Translations under genes and position numbers: made by a program
Part shown: one piece after another, positions 15,356 through 24,302 of the stretch
Numbering within the stretch: position 1 is the stretch's first letter
Layout: each line of letters opens with the position of its first letter
NCBI GenBank assembly: GCA_965371445.1
Contig: CBDUYN010000091.1
Coordinates: 1-39,617, forward strand
Reading direction: 5' to 3'
Length of the DNA: 39,617 nt
Source: DASWIG01 sp965371445
Lineage (GTDB): Bacteria; Acidobacteriota; Thermoanaerobaculia; Multivoradales; J023
Notes under the pieces: generated by a model
The model's input: the letters and a program-made list of their open reading frames with translations, nothing else
What the model was told of the DNA's origin: nothing
Databases searched by the model: none

Positions 15356-17059
15356 ATGCAACGAGCAAAATTCATCCTGGTCGCGAGTGCACTTTTCTCG
15401 ACGGTTTTCGCCCTGCCGCCTCATCTATACGCCGGGGAGCCGGCCGCAGATCGGTGGCTGGATCCAGCCGGCCTCGAGAATCGGATTCACGCTCAGCTGC
15501 AGAGCCTCGAGCGGGACCTGCGGGATCTCCTGCTGCGTGTCGAGCGCACGGCGGCCGTCGGTCGGGCGCCCGAGCCGGGCCTGAGGGGTGAGGCCGAGAC
15601 CTTCTCGACCCACCTGCACATGCTGGAAGTGCGGATCCGCGGCTCGCGTTCGCCGCAGACCGACGCGCTCCTCGCCCAGCTCCGATCGCTCAAGCTCCTG
15701 GTGAAAGAGCTGGAGCTCGCGGCCGCGAGGGTGTCGCCGAAAGCCGACGGGGCCATCGCCGGAACCGTGACGGATGCGGCGACGAGCGATCCGCTGCAGG
15801 CGATCGACGTCGAGATCTTCGACGCCTCCGGATCCCTGGCGGCCAGCGGATCGACCGATGCCATGGGCAGCTACACCGTGGGCGGGTTCGCCGTCGGCAC
15901 CTACTTCGCGACCACCAGCAACAACGCCGGGTTCCTCGACGAGCTCTACGACGATCTTCCCTGCCCGGGCGGCGGCTCGGGCGATTGCGATCCGACGACC
16001 GGGACCCCGATCGCGGTGAGCGACGGCACCACCAGCGCCGGGATCGACTTCGCGCTGGAACGGCTGGGCGCCATCTCGGGCACCGTGACCAGCGCCGCGA
16101 CGGGCGACCCGATCGCGTTCGTCACTGTGGAGATCTTCGACGCCGGCGGCTCCCTCGTCGCAAACGGGCTGACCGACGCCCTGGGCAACTACACGGCGGG
16201 AGGTCTTCTCGCCGGCATCTACTTCGCGACCACCCGCAGCATCAGCGAGCTCCTCGACGAGCTCTACGACGAGCTTCCCTGCATCTTCGGCAGCTGCGAC
16301 CCGACGACCGGGACCCCGATCGCGGTGGCCCTGGGCGCCACCACCGCGGGGATCGACTTCGCCCTGGATCTCGCGGGCGCCATCTCCGGGACGGTGACCA
16401 GCGAGGCGACGGGCGGGCCGATCCCGGCAAACATCGAGGTTGACGTCTGGGACGCCGGCGGATCTCTCGTGGGAGCCGCGTTCACGGATTCCGCCGGGGG
16501 CTACACCGTGGGCGGGCTGGCACCCGGCACCTACTTCGCCTCCACCCTCAACTTCGCCGACCTCCTCGACGAGCTCTACGACGACCTGCCGTGTCCCGGC
16601 GGCGGCTTCGCGGGCTGCGACCCAAGGACCGGGACCCCGATCGCGGTGAGCATCGGATCCACCACCGGGGGGATCGACTTCGCTCTCGGCGGTGTCGACA
16701 GCGACGCCTGCGTCTCGGGCGACGAGATCCTGTGCCTGCTCGGGCGGCGCTTCCAGGTGGAGGTCTTGTGGGTCACCGCGGACGGCACGGGAATGGGCCA
16801 GGCCGTGACGCTCACCGGCGCCGCCGGCTATTTCTGGTTCTTCAGCCCGGAGAACATCGAGCTGGTGGTCAAGGTCCTCGACGCCTGTACGCTGGAAGGC
16901 TTCAACACCTTCTGGGTGTTCGCCGCCGGCCTCACCGACGTCGAGGTGACGCTCAAGGTCACGGACACCGAGACCGACCAGGTCCGGGAGTACTCGAGCC
17001 CCCTGGGTGAGGCTTTCCAGCCCATTACGGACACGGCCGCCTTCGCGACCTGTCCCTGA
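15356..17059 (+). CDS. secreted protein with three carboxypeptidase-regulatory-like repeats
   Basis: 567 residues from the ATG at 15356 (GGAG upstream; signal peptide with FILVASALFSTVFALPP). Residues about 35-130 form a charged helical segment. Three repeats of about 100 residues follow from about 137, each beginning AISGTVT or AIAGTVTDAAT and holding GGLAPGTYFA-type and LLDELYDDLPC motifs with a paired Cys. These match the CarboxypepD_reg/SdrD B-like fold. The C-terminal module from about residue 457 (CLLGRRFQVEVLW, FWFFSPENIELVVKVLDAC, ending DTAAFATC) is common, from memory, in Thermoanaerobaculia secreted proteins. It is probably an extracellular adhesin-like or structural protein. A TAGAAT -10-like box lies at 15308-15313. 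The three repeats are also highly similar at DNA level. Confidence 0.85.
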   Translation: MQRAKFILVASALFSTVFALPPHLYAGEPAADRWLDPAGLENRIHAQLQSLERDLRDLLLRVERTAAVGRAPEPGLRGEAETFSTHLHMLEVRIRGSRSPQTDALLAQLRSLKLLVKELELAAARVSPKADGAIAGTVTDAATSDPLQAIDVEIFDASGSLAASGSTDAMGSYTVGGFAVGTYFATTSNNAGFLDELYDDLPCPGGGSGDCDPTTGTPIAVSDGTTSAGIDFALERLGAISGTVTSAATGDPIAFVTVEIFDAGGSLVANGLTDALGNYTAGGLLAGIYFATTRSISELLDELYDELPCIFGSCDPTTGTPIAVALGATTAGIDFALDLAGAISGTVTSEATGGPIPANIEVDVWDAGGSLVGAAFTDSAGGYTVGGLAPGTYFASTLNFADLLDELYDDLPCPGGGFAGCDPRTGTPIAVSIGSTTGGIDFALGGVDSDACVSGDEILCLLGRRFQVEVLWVTADGTGMGQAVTLTGAAGYFWFFSPENIELVVKVLDACTLEGFNTFWVFAAGLTDVEVTLKVTDTETDQVREYSSPLGEAFQPITDTAAFATCP

Positions 17060-17172
17060 AGGCCGGCAATCAGGTGCACCGATCCCCCGCTGGCTGACAT
17101 CCCCCAAGAGCCAGGGCAACGCCGCGCATCCGGTGAAGCGTACCTCACCTTCACCGGATGCCTTGGCTCGTC

Positions 17173-17410
17173 TCATTCTGGTGGTACACAACCCGGGTCA
17201 CGCCCGACTTCGGCGCATCCGTCACTGAGAACGGTGAAGTCGATCACCGCCTGATCGCTCACAGGTGAGCTCGTAAGTGAGACTGAAGGTACCGCTTTGA
17301 TTTGGGGCGGTGTAGACCAGGGTTGGTGCTAGCTAGGGTGAAGTCTGCCCAACCGAGACCAGCCCCCCACTCAGGTCTGTTACCGTGCCCAGGGAGGGCA
17401 AGGCTATAAT
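17173..17410 (-). pseudogene. 3' remnant of an Ig-like repeat (Big_9/VCBS) protein gene
   Basis: Minus-strand frames contain LPSLGTVTDLSGGLVSVG, then TLVYTAPNQSGTFSLTYELTC, then SDQAVIDFTVLSDGC, ending GRDPGCVPPE and a stop at 17173. These are the conserved strands of a bacterial Ig-like domain, but they lie in different frames, so at least two shifts have occurred. The ending (DGCAEVGRDPGC) parallels the end of the intact neighbour (DTCLANGREVAC), so this is probably the tail of a lost paralog. The remainder of 17060-17515 shows nothing else that I can support. Confidence 0.55.
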
Positions 17411-17515
17411 TTCCCACCCCAATTGGGCGACGTGCCGGTCGGCAAGGAAGCCTGAGCGCTCTTGCTGACCCTGGAGGGCCGTCACAAGGGCAACGCGCCT
17501 AAATGGACGCACGCC

Positions 17516-17547
17516 GAAGGCGCCCTGCGTTTCCGCAGGACGCCTTC
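17516..17547 (-). terminator. hairpin downstream of the Ig-like repeat gene
   Basis: GAAGGCGCCCTGCG and CCGCAGGACGCCTTC pair around a short TTT loop with one or two bulges. It lies 28 bp past the stop of the minus-strand gene at 17576. A T-run is lacking, so this is a possible terminator or mRNA-protecting hairpin. Confidence 0.5.
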
Positions 17548-17575
17548 ACTCGCTAACGAGCTCCAGTCGATCCTA

Positions 17576-20017
17576 CTATTGCCCCGGCGAACAAGCCACT
17601 TCCCGGCCGTTAGCGAGGCAAGTGTCGACGACCTCGGTGATCGTCAGATCGACGCGGCCCTGGATGCTGGTGAGACCGGTCGAGGTATCGAACAGCGTGT
17701 ATTCGAAGAAATCGGTTTCTTCGGTTACCCCGATGGGCAACGGATCCGAAGTGTAGATCACCATGGTGTCCCTCAGAACCGTCGGCACCGCAGTTATGGC
17801 TACGAACTCGCCGTTCGACGTCGCCGTGATTCCGGACACGGTGCCTTTCGTCGGTAGGACCTCAATCGTGGCGGTCCGGAGAGTCCCCGGGGTGCCCACT
17901 CCGAAGGTGTCTGTCGCTGAGTTGTTCTGCTCGTCGGACTCGGCCACCACGCCGTTGATGTCAGCCACAGCGGTGTTCTGATAGCCGGTCCCAACCGCAA
18001 TGTCTTCTGTTCGCTCCTCTTCGTGCGTCTCTCCCGGCATCAGCAATGGCACGGGAAAGAGCGCCGTCGTGCAGTCTTCGCCCAACGCGTCGATCGCGAA
18101 GCACAGCGTCGAGGCAGCCGCATCCGCGTCGCCGTCGTTCTTGACTATGGCCGTGAAAGTGACGCTGCCGAAGCCGATCGGTTCGAGCGGATTGTGGGAG
18201 ATGCTCGAGATGATCAGGTCCGGCTCGAGGGCCTTGAAGTTCGTACCCGTCAGATTGGGGCCGCCAGGAAGCGTGACCCAGTCAACGGCTGAGATCGGCG
18301 CTCGGAGCGCGGGATGGGGGTCCGGCGTGCAGGAGGTATCACCCTGGGCGCAGTCCTCGTTCTCATCCGAGAGGTTGATCTCGACTGGCGCTTCTTCCGG
18401 CGTCGTCACCGTCAGGTTCTCCGCCGTCGGCGCCACGGGCGGCGGCGGCGGTGTGAAGGCATTGACCACCAGATCCACCGTCGCGGTATCGCATTCTCCC
18501 GGATCCAGCGTATCGCCGTCATTGTTCAGATCGCCGCATACCTGGAAGTCGAAGCTGTCCGACCCGGTGAAGTCGACGTTGGGTGTGTAGGTCGTTTCGG
18601 CGCTGCGCACGTTCTGTGGCAGCGGCGGATCTGGAATAGGAGCCGGCGTCAATGGCGTCAGGGTACCGTTCGACGGCCCGCTGACGATCGAGAAGGTGAA
18701 GTCGCCGACTGCTTCAGGATCTGCAACGTCGGCGACCCCAGAGACAACGACAGCCAGCTCGCTGTTCTCCGCAACATCCAGCGAGTCGTCTCTCGCGATC
18801 ACCGCGCCGGTCGGTGTGGGATCATTTTCGACAGGCTCCACGGTATTGATGGAAACCGTGTTGATGTCGAACGCAAGGTTCACGTCGGTAACCCGGAACG
18901 TAAAGCTGTCCGGTTCGCCCTCCACGGTCGCCGTGTAGGTCACGGCGCCCGTGCTCGCATTGAGTCCCGACAGAGTGCCGGCCGTCGGCGAAGTCTCGAT
19001 GGAGAAGGTCAGCCCTCCACCGATCGGGTCGTCGCCGGTCAGGGTGATGTTGAAAGGGTTCGTCCCGTTGGTCTGGACGGACTGCGCATGCGCCGTCGGC
19101 GTCGGATCGAGCGGGGGCAGCTGATCGACGTGGGAGCTCGCCAGGTTGAACTCTCCAGACGGACCGACGAAGATGTCGCGGGCGAAGAAGGCTCCGGTGG
19201 CCGCGGCATTCTTCTGGATATCAAGGGTTCCATTGGGAACGAAGAAGTTCGCCTCCAGGCCGGCGAAGGGACCGATCGTTGCTGCCCTCGGTGAGGAGCT
19301 CGGATCGTCGGGATCGATGTTGGAGGCGCCGACATAGAGGATGATGCTCGCGGCCGTGGCGGTGGACCCGCTCGGGCTAGGCCCGATGACTGCATTCTTG
19401 AGGGTGCCGAAGGGACCTAAGATCCGCAGCTCGGTGGCGGCGTCGAACTCGAAGTGGTTGAACGTACCGGCGCTGATCGAGCCGATGTTGTAGACCCCTC
19501 CGGTGAAGACGAGAGTTGCGTTCCTGCCGGTGGTGACGTCGGCGTAGTCGCCCGCGTCCAGAACCACAGTCGCGAAATCCGGGACGTTGACGTCGGCCGC
19601 CCCCGGTGGCACGGTGGCTTGCTGGAAAACGGGCAGCTCGCCAAAGACCGGCAGACTCACACCGAGGCAGGTTGCGCCCGAGCTTCCCAGAGGATTGCAG
19701 TTCACGGTGCCGGTGAGGGTGGCGCCGTTGTTGATCTTGACGGTGTCCGCAAAGACGTCGCCGGCGACCGTGGCGCCATCGTCGATTTGCAGCTCCTCGC
19801 CGCCCGCAGGAAGAACGGCGCCAAGCGAGAAGTCGTTGACGATGACGACGCCGGTCAGGACGTCGTTGTTCTTTTTGATATGGATGCTGTTGGTTGCGAA
19901 GAGGACGGTCTCGTCGACCTCCTGCGCCGTTGCCATGGCACCCTGCGTCAAGAACCCCAAGACCATCGAGAATGCCAAGATATGCTGTCGTTTCATGCTG
20001 TGCCTCTGTCGCTTCAT
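17576..20017 (-). CDS. large secreted protein with Ig-like and CARDB-like repeats
   Basis: 813 residues. The signal peptide is HILAFSMVLGFLTQGAMATA, cut near AQEVDE. Residues about 40-310 are a beta-rich domain (HIKKNNDVLTGVVIVND, GATVAGDVFADTVKINNGA, SGEFNLASSH) resembling the polymer-like domains of acidobacterial surface proteins. Three or more Big_9/VCBS-type Ig modules follow (SPTAGTLSGLNASTGAVTYT; GPSNGTLTPLTP with TYTPNVDFTGSDSFDFQVC). A CARDB-like module (PDLIISSISHNPLEPIGFG with AVADINGVVAESDEQNNSAT) and a final Ig module complete it. It is probably extracellular; no anchor is visible. The first seven codons (MKRQRHS) are a local duplication of the ribosome site and start, so ATG 19996 is an alternative start. 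Confidence 0.85.
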   Translation of the reverse strand: MKRQRHSMKRQHILAFSMVLGFLTQGAMATAQEVDETVLFATNSIHIKKNNDVLTGVVIVNDFSLGAVLPAGGEELQIDDGATVAGDVFADTVKINNGATLTGTVNCNPLGSSGATCLGVSLPVFGELPVFQQATVPPGAADVNVPDFATVVLDAGDYADVTTGRNATLVFTGGVYNIGSISAGTFNHFEFDAATELRILGPFGTLKNAVIGPSPSGSTATAASIILYVGASNIDPDDPSSSPRAATIGPFAGLEANFFVPNGTLDIQKNAAATGAFFARDIFVGPSGEFNLASSHVDQLPPLDPTPTAHAQSVQTNGTNPFNITLTGDDPIGGGLTFSIETSPTAGTLSGLNASTGAVTYTATVEGEPDSFTFRVTDVNLAFDINTVSINTVEPVENDPTPTGAVIARDDSLDVAENSELAVVVSGVADVADPEAVGDFTFSIVSGPSNGTLTPLTPAPIPDPPLPQNVRSAETTYTPNVDFTGSDSFDFQVCGDLNNDGDTLDPGECDTATVDLVVNAFTPPPPPVAPTAENLTVTTPEEAPVEINLSDENEDCAQGDTSCTPDPHPALRAPISAVDWVTLPGGPNLTGTNFKALEPDLIISSISHNPLEPIGFGSVTFTAIVKNDGDADAAASTLCFAIDALGEDCTTALFPVPLLMPGETHEEERTEDIAVGTGYQNTAVADINGVVAESDEQNNSATDTFGVGTPGTLRTATIEVLPTKGTVSGITATSNGEFVAITAVPTVLRDTMVIYTSDPLPIGVTEETDFFEYTLFDTSTGLTSIQGRVDLTITEVVDTCLANGREVACSPGQ

Positions 20018-20061
20018 GCTGTGCCTCCATGTGTCCTATGTGCTATCCGGTGACGTGCCAT

Positions 20062-20208
20062 TCAGCCAGGAGAAGCGCAGACCGGCGCCAAGATCTTCTC
20101 TCGCTTCATGCTATGCCTCCTGGTGTCCTTGAAGAGGATCTGGCTCCGGTCCCCCGGTCTCAGGCTGTCGCTGCTGAGGCTCAGGAGCAGGGCGGCTTTT
20201 CGGAGCAT
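20062..20208 (-). CDS. possible 48-residue leader ORF
   Basis: An ATG at 20208 preceded by GGAGGT opens a frame beginning MLRKAALLLSLSS, like the start of a signal peptide, then continues without a recognisable domain to a stop at 20062. It lies in the 5' leader of the Ig-like repeat gene. Its codon 34 onward reads MKREKILA, a near copy of MKRQHILA at the start of that gene. It is either a leader peptide or the decayed start of a duplicated gene. Confidence 0.3.
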   Translation of the reverse strand: MLRKAALLLSLSSDSLRPGDRSQILFKDTRRHSMKREKILAPVCASPG

Positions 20209-20282
20209 GGACAGACCTCCGACAGCGAACCCAACCCTGGCTCTTCGGCGTTTCTGGAACGATCCGCGGGCTGAGACGCGAT

Positions 20283-20312
20283 ATCATATACCGACCGGTC
20301 GGACGAAGTCAA
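20283..20312 (-). promoter_or_regulatory. minus-strand promoter with palindromic operator in the spacer
   Basis: Read on the minus strand: -35 TTGACT (20312-20307), an 18-bp spacer, -10 TATGAT (20288-20283). The spacer holds a perfect 12-bp palindrome CCGACCGGTCGG (20291-20302), typical in form of TetR-family operators. It would drive the Ig-like repeat gene with a leader of about 260 nt. No TetR gene is in the window. Confidence 0.65.
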
Positions 20313-20536
20313 GCGTCGACCTGCCGACAGGGACGAATCGACCTCAAAGTGGGACCAGGTGTTGGTCGCGGCACCCACCGCGACGTCGAGGATGAGGCTG
20401 AAGGTACAGCGGAGGAGAGGTCCTGGACGCTGAAGCGGCTCGGTCTTGTCCGCGCTCATCGTCAGCTTGGCCACCTTGAGGTCGGTGTCGCCGATCCCCA
20501 GCGAGCGGGTTTGAGGACTTTTCGACCCGTTGGTAC
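20313..20536. other. patchwork of gene fragments between divergent promoters
   Basis: The segment 20465-20496 is identical over 32 bp to the peroxiredoxin gene at 14841-14872. Read on the minus strand, about 20355-20405 encodes CTFSLILDV and GAATNT, matching the DUF11-like gene near 22186-22236 (CTFSLILDVWVNAATNT). Both fragments lie in one open minus-strand frame with unrelated filler. The segment is bounded by the mirrored promoter sequences, which also form a 27-bp imperfect inverted repeat. Confidence 0.7.
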
Positions 20537-20566
20537 TTGATTTCGTCCGACCAGTCGGTATATAAT
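20537..20566 (+). promoter_or_regulatory. plus-strand promoter with operator-like spacer
   Basis: -35 TTGATT (20537-20542), 18-bp spacer, -10 TATAAT (20561-20566). The spacer holds CCGACCAGTCGG (20547-20558), a near-palindromic copy of the operator in the opposing promoter. Transcription would start near 20573 and serve the DUF11-like gene after a 60-nt leader. Confidence 0.7.
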
Positions 20567-20631
20567 CGGTCCCTTCGCGCCAGGGATCTGGCATTTGTGG
20601 GTGGGTTCCACTCAACCGAAGGAGGTTTTTC

Positions 20632-23600
20632 ATGGAGAGAATTCCGACCCGGAGCTCGCGAGGGCTCCTCCGCATCCTACTGCTTGCCGGCCTGACGCTG
20701 GCGTCCGCAGTGAACGGCCAACAGAACGTCGGGTTCGACAAGGCCTTCACGCCGAGCACCATCGGTCCCGGCAGCGTGAGCACGCTGCAATTCAACATCG
20801 AGAACTTCACCTCGTCCGGAGCCAGGGGTCTGATGTTCACGGACAGCCTGCCGGCCGGGGTGACGATCGCCTCCCCGGCCAAAGCCTCGTCGACTTGTGG
20901 CGGCACGGTCACCGCGCCGGACGGCGGTGGCACGATCACCTTCGACGCCGGCGGCGTCGGAGCTGGCAGCACCTGTACCGTCACGGTCGACGTGACGAGC
21001 TCGACGGTGGGCACGCACACGAACACTTCGTCGGACCTGACGTCGGACCTCGGTACGAGCAGCCCCGCGACCGCCGACCTGACCGTAGAGGACGACCGGC
21101 CCGGATTCTCCAAGAGCTTCTTGCCCAGCGCCGTCGCCTTCGGCGGCCGGAGCATCCTGACGTTCACCATCGACAACACCGCGAACACGGCGGGCGCGGC
21201 CAACCTGAGCTTCACCGACAACATGCCGATCGGCCTGGAGGTCGCGAGCCCCACCGACGCATCCACGACCTGCTCCGGCGGCACCCTCACCGCCACGGCG
21301 GGCGGGGGCGTCATCTCCTACGGGCCCTCATTCTTCGGTGACGCCTCGGTCGCCGCGGGGTCGAGCTGCACCGTCACCGTCGAGGTGGTCGGCAACAACG
21401 TCGGCCGGATCGACAACGTGACCGAGGAGCTCACGTCGACGCCTCAAGCCGGAGGCGCCGCGAGATCCAGCGGCAAGGCGAGCGCGACGCTTATCGTCAC
21501 CTTCGATCAGATCTCCTTGTCCAAGAGGTTCGTCGGCGACCCGGTGAATCCGGGAGGCACGGTGGACCTCGAGTTCACGGTGAGCAACCTCAACCGGCGC
21601 TCCTCCGCCACCGGCATCACGTTCACCGACGACCTCGACGCGACGCTCTCGGGCCTCGTGGCGACCGGCCTGCCGCTCACCAACCCCTGCGGGTCGGGCT
21701 CCTCGCTCAGCGGCTCGAGCTTGCTCACCCTGACCGGCGGCAACCTCGGTCCGGAGGGCTCCTGCACCTTCACCGTCACGCTCCAGGTGCCCTCCGGCGC
21801 CGCCGCCGGCACCTACGTCAACACGACGAGCGCGATTTCCGCCACGATCGACGGCGGGTCGGTGTCGGGCAACCCCGCCGCCGACGTCCTCGTGGTCGAC
21901 GCGGGCCTCGTCTTTACCAAGACTTTCATCCCGGACATCGTGGGCGCCGGCGACTCGATCGAGCTGGAGTTTGTGATCACCAACACGGCCGGATCGGCCG
22001 CCACGGAAATCACCTTCGAGGACGAATTCGTCGAGGAGCTGCCGACCGCGTCTTCGGTCCCGGCCGACGGCTTCTGCGGCGAGGGCTCGACGGCCACCTA
22101 CACGCCGCTCATCGATTCCGGCGGCGGGGGCTCCATCCTCGCCAAGCTCGTCGTCTCGGGCGCCAGCCTGGGACCGGGTGACTCGTGCACCTTCAGTCTC
22201 ATCCTCGACGTTTGGGTGAACGCCGCGACCAACACCTACTTCAACACCACGAGCGAGATCACCGCCACGGTCGACGGCGAGACGGTCGTGGGCGGCACCG
22301 CGAGCGACGACTTCGCGTTGATCGCCGCACCGGCGCTCTTGAAGGAGTTCACCGACGATCCGGCCCAGCCCGGCGGCACCGTGACGCTCGCTTTTACCCT
22401 CGTTCACGACGAGAACGCGCCCGGCGACGCGGTCAACATCACTTTCACCGACGACCTCGACGCCACCTTGACGGGGCTCGTGGCCACCGGCCTGCCGGCG
22501 AGCGACGTCTGCGGCGTCGGATCGCAGCTCACCGGTACCTCGACCTTGACGTTCTCCGGCGGCACGCTCGTACCGGGAGACTCCTGCACTTTCAACGTCA
22601 CGCTCGATGTGCCCTCCGACGCTCCCGCCGGCAAGCACACCAACACGACCAGCACGGTCATGGCCGACGTGCTCGACATCGACACGTTGGCCGGCGCGGC
22701 CTCGGACGATCTCTCGATCGCGGGCCTCGTGCTCACCAAGGAGTTCACCGACGACCCGGTGCTGCCCGGCGGCACCGTGACCTTGAGGTACACGATCGAG
22801 AACACGAGCCCGGTCTCGGACGCCACGGACATCTTCATGGAGGACGACCTGGACGCCGCCCTCGACAACATGATGGCGACCGGCCTGCCGGCGAGCGACG
22901 TCTGCGGTTCCGGCTCCAGCCTCGACGGCTTCTCGGGCGACCGGCTCATCCAGCTCACCGGGGGAAACCTCGTGGCGGGCGATTCCTGCACCTTCGACGT
23001 AACGCTCGACGTGCCTGCCAGCGCCGCGGACGACGTCTACGGCAGCTCGACGAGCCTTTTCACGGCCAAGATCGACGGCACGCCGGTGGTTTTCGACAAC
23101 GCCTTCGACGAGCTCGTCGTGGCCTCCGACTTCCTGGCGCTGGCCAAGGAATTCACCGACGATCCGGCGAGCCCGGGGGACACGGTGAACCTGCGGTTCA
23201 CGCTGACCAACCTGCACGACTCGCTTCTGGCCTCGAACATCGCCTTCACGGATGACCTCGACGCCGCTCTCGCGGGCCTGGCAGCGGTCGGCCTGCCGGC
23301 TTCGGTCTGCGGCGGAACCGCCTCCGGGACCGGCACGATCAGCTTCACCGGTGGGAGCCTCGCGTCGGGGGCCTCGTGCTCCTTCGACGTGACGCTCCAG
23401 GTACCTTCAGCGGTACCGCTGGGCACCATCGCCACGAACACGACCAGCGAGGTGACGGGGACGATCGACGGGCTCGGCGTTACTGGAAGCCCGGCGAGCG
23501 ACGACCTCCGCATCGACTTCCTCACCTTCAGCAAGTCATTCAGCGGCGACGCGGCCGCCGGCGGCACCGTGGTTCTCAGCTTCACCCTCCAGAACCTGAG

Positions 23601-24204
23601 CGCCAGCGACGGCGTCATCGAGCTTTCCTTTACGGACGACCTCGACGCGACACTGTCCGGGCTCGTCGCCACCGGCCTGCCGGCGAGCGACGTCTGCGGC
23701 GAGGGCTCGGAGCTTTCCGGCACCTCGTTCCTCAGCTTCACGGGCGGCATCCTGTTGCCGGGCGGGTCGTGCACGTTCACCGTTAGCTTGCAGGTGCCTG
23801 CCTCGGCAGACCCCGGGAGCTACCTCAACGTGACCAGCGACCTCTTCCAGGGTAGCGCTCCGGCCGCCGCGCCGGCGACCGCCACCCTGACCGTGACCGC
23901 CGAGCCTGTCGACTCAGACAACGACGGCGTCCTCGACAACCTCGACGTCTGTCTCGGGACCACGATCCCCGAAGGCGTGCCGACCCAGGAGCTCGGCAAG
24001 AACCGCTGGGCCCTCGTCGACGGCGACACCGTCTTCGACACGAATCCGCCGAACGGCAACGGCCCCAAGGACAGCTTCACGACGACGGACACCGCCGGCT
24101 GCTCCTGCGAGCAGATCATCGAGGCCCTGGGCCTCGGCCAGGGTCACGTGAAGTTCGGTTGCTCCATCGGCGTGATGCGCACCTGGGTGAACCTGGTCAA
24201 CTAG
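20632..24204 (+). CDS. giant secreted DUF11-like repeat protein
   Basis: 1190 residues; AAGGAGG stands just before the ATG. The signal peptide is LLRILLLAGLTLASAVNG. Eight tandem modules of about 130 residues start near residues 33, 157, 293, 425, 567, 698, 836 and 962. Each opens like LxKEFTDDPxxPGGTV and contains FTDDLDATLSGLVATGLPAS, a C-G pair and SCTFxVxLxVP. These are DUF11/DUF7933-type beta-sandwich repeats found in long surface proteins. Near residue 1091 DSDNDGVLDNLDVC is a thrombospondin type 3-like calcium-binding motif, and a Cys-rich tail follows (GCSCEQIIEALGLGQGHVKF). It is probably a long cell-surface or released stalk. No sortase or PEP-CTERM anchor is seen. Strong promoter and terminator frame the gene. 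Confidence 0.88.
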   Translation: MERIPTRSSRGLLRILLLAGLTLASAVNGQQNVGFDKAFTPSTIGPGSVSTLQFNIENFTSSGARGLMFTDSLPAGVTIASPAKASSTCGGTVTAPDGGGTITFDAGGVGAGSTCTVTVDVTSSTVGTHTNTSSDLTSDLGTSSPATADLTVEDDRPGFSKSFLPSAVAFGGRSILTFTIDNTANTAGAANLSFTDNMPIGLEVASPTDASTTCSGGTLTATAGGGVISYGPSFFGDASVAAGSSCTVTVEVVGNNVGRIDNVTEELTSTPQAGGAARSSGKASATLIVTFDQISLSKRFVGDPVNPGGTVDLEFTVSNLNRRSSATGITFTDDLDATLSGLVATGLPLTNPCGSGSSLSGSSLLTLTGGNLGPEGSCTFTVTLQVPSGAAAGTYVNTTSAISATIDGGSVSGNPAADVLVVDAGLVFTKTFIPDIVGAGDSIELEFVITNTAGSAATEITFEDEFVEELPTASSVPADGFCGEGSTATYTPLIDSGGGGSILAKLVVSGASLGPGDSCTFSLILDVWVNAATNTYFNTTSEITATVDGETVVGGTASDDFALIAAPALLKEFTDDPAQPGGTVTLAFTLVHDENAPGDAVNITFTDDLDATLTGLVATGLPASDVCGVGSQLTGTSTLTFSGGTLVPGDSCTFNVTLDVPSDAPAGKHTNTTSTVMADVLDIDTLAGAASDDLSIAGLVLTKEFTDDPVLPGGTVTLRYTIENTSPVSDATDIFMEDDLDAALDNMMATGLPASDVCGSGSSLDGFSGDRLIQLTGGNLVAGDSCTFDVTLDVPASAADDVYGSSTSLFTAKIDGTPVVFDNAFDELVVASDFLALAKEFTDDPASPGDTVNLRFTLTNLHDSLLASNIAFTDDLDAALAGLAAVGLPASVCGGTASGTGTISFTGGSLASGASCSFDVTLQVPSAVPLGTIATNTTSEVTGTIDGLGVTGSPASDDLRIDFLTFSKSFSGDAAAGGTVVLSFTLQNLSASDGVIELSFTDDLDATLSGLVATGLPASDVCGEGSELSGTSFLSFTGGILLPGGSCTFTVSLQVPASADPGSYLNVTSDLFQGSAPAAAPATATLTVTAEPVDSDNDGVLDNLDVCLGTTIPEGVPTQELGKNRWALVDGDTVFDTNPPNGNGPKDSFTTTDTAGCSCEQIIEALGLGQGHVKFGCSIGVMRTWVNLVN

Positions 24205-24240
24205 ATCAACCCCCGGGGCGCCCCGAGCCCCGACAGGACA

Positions 24241-24269
24241 GCCGGAGCCGCAAGGCTCCGGCTTTTTTT
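24241..24269 (+). terminator. Rho-independent terminator
   Basis: GCCGGAGCC and GGCTCCGGC form a perfect 9-bp stem with a GCAA tetraloop, followed by seven T residues. It lies 36 bp after the stop of the DUF11-like gene. Confidence 0.93.
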
Positions 24270-24302
24270 CTTGCTCGGCTCGATGAGCGATAGGATCGAG
24301 CC

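Noticed and set aside
21328..23217. 629-codon minus-strand frame opposite the DUF11-like gene
   Set aside because: Antisense shadow of repetitive GC-rich coding sequence; no start signal and no recognisable motif.
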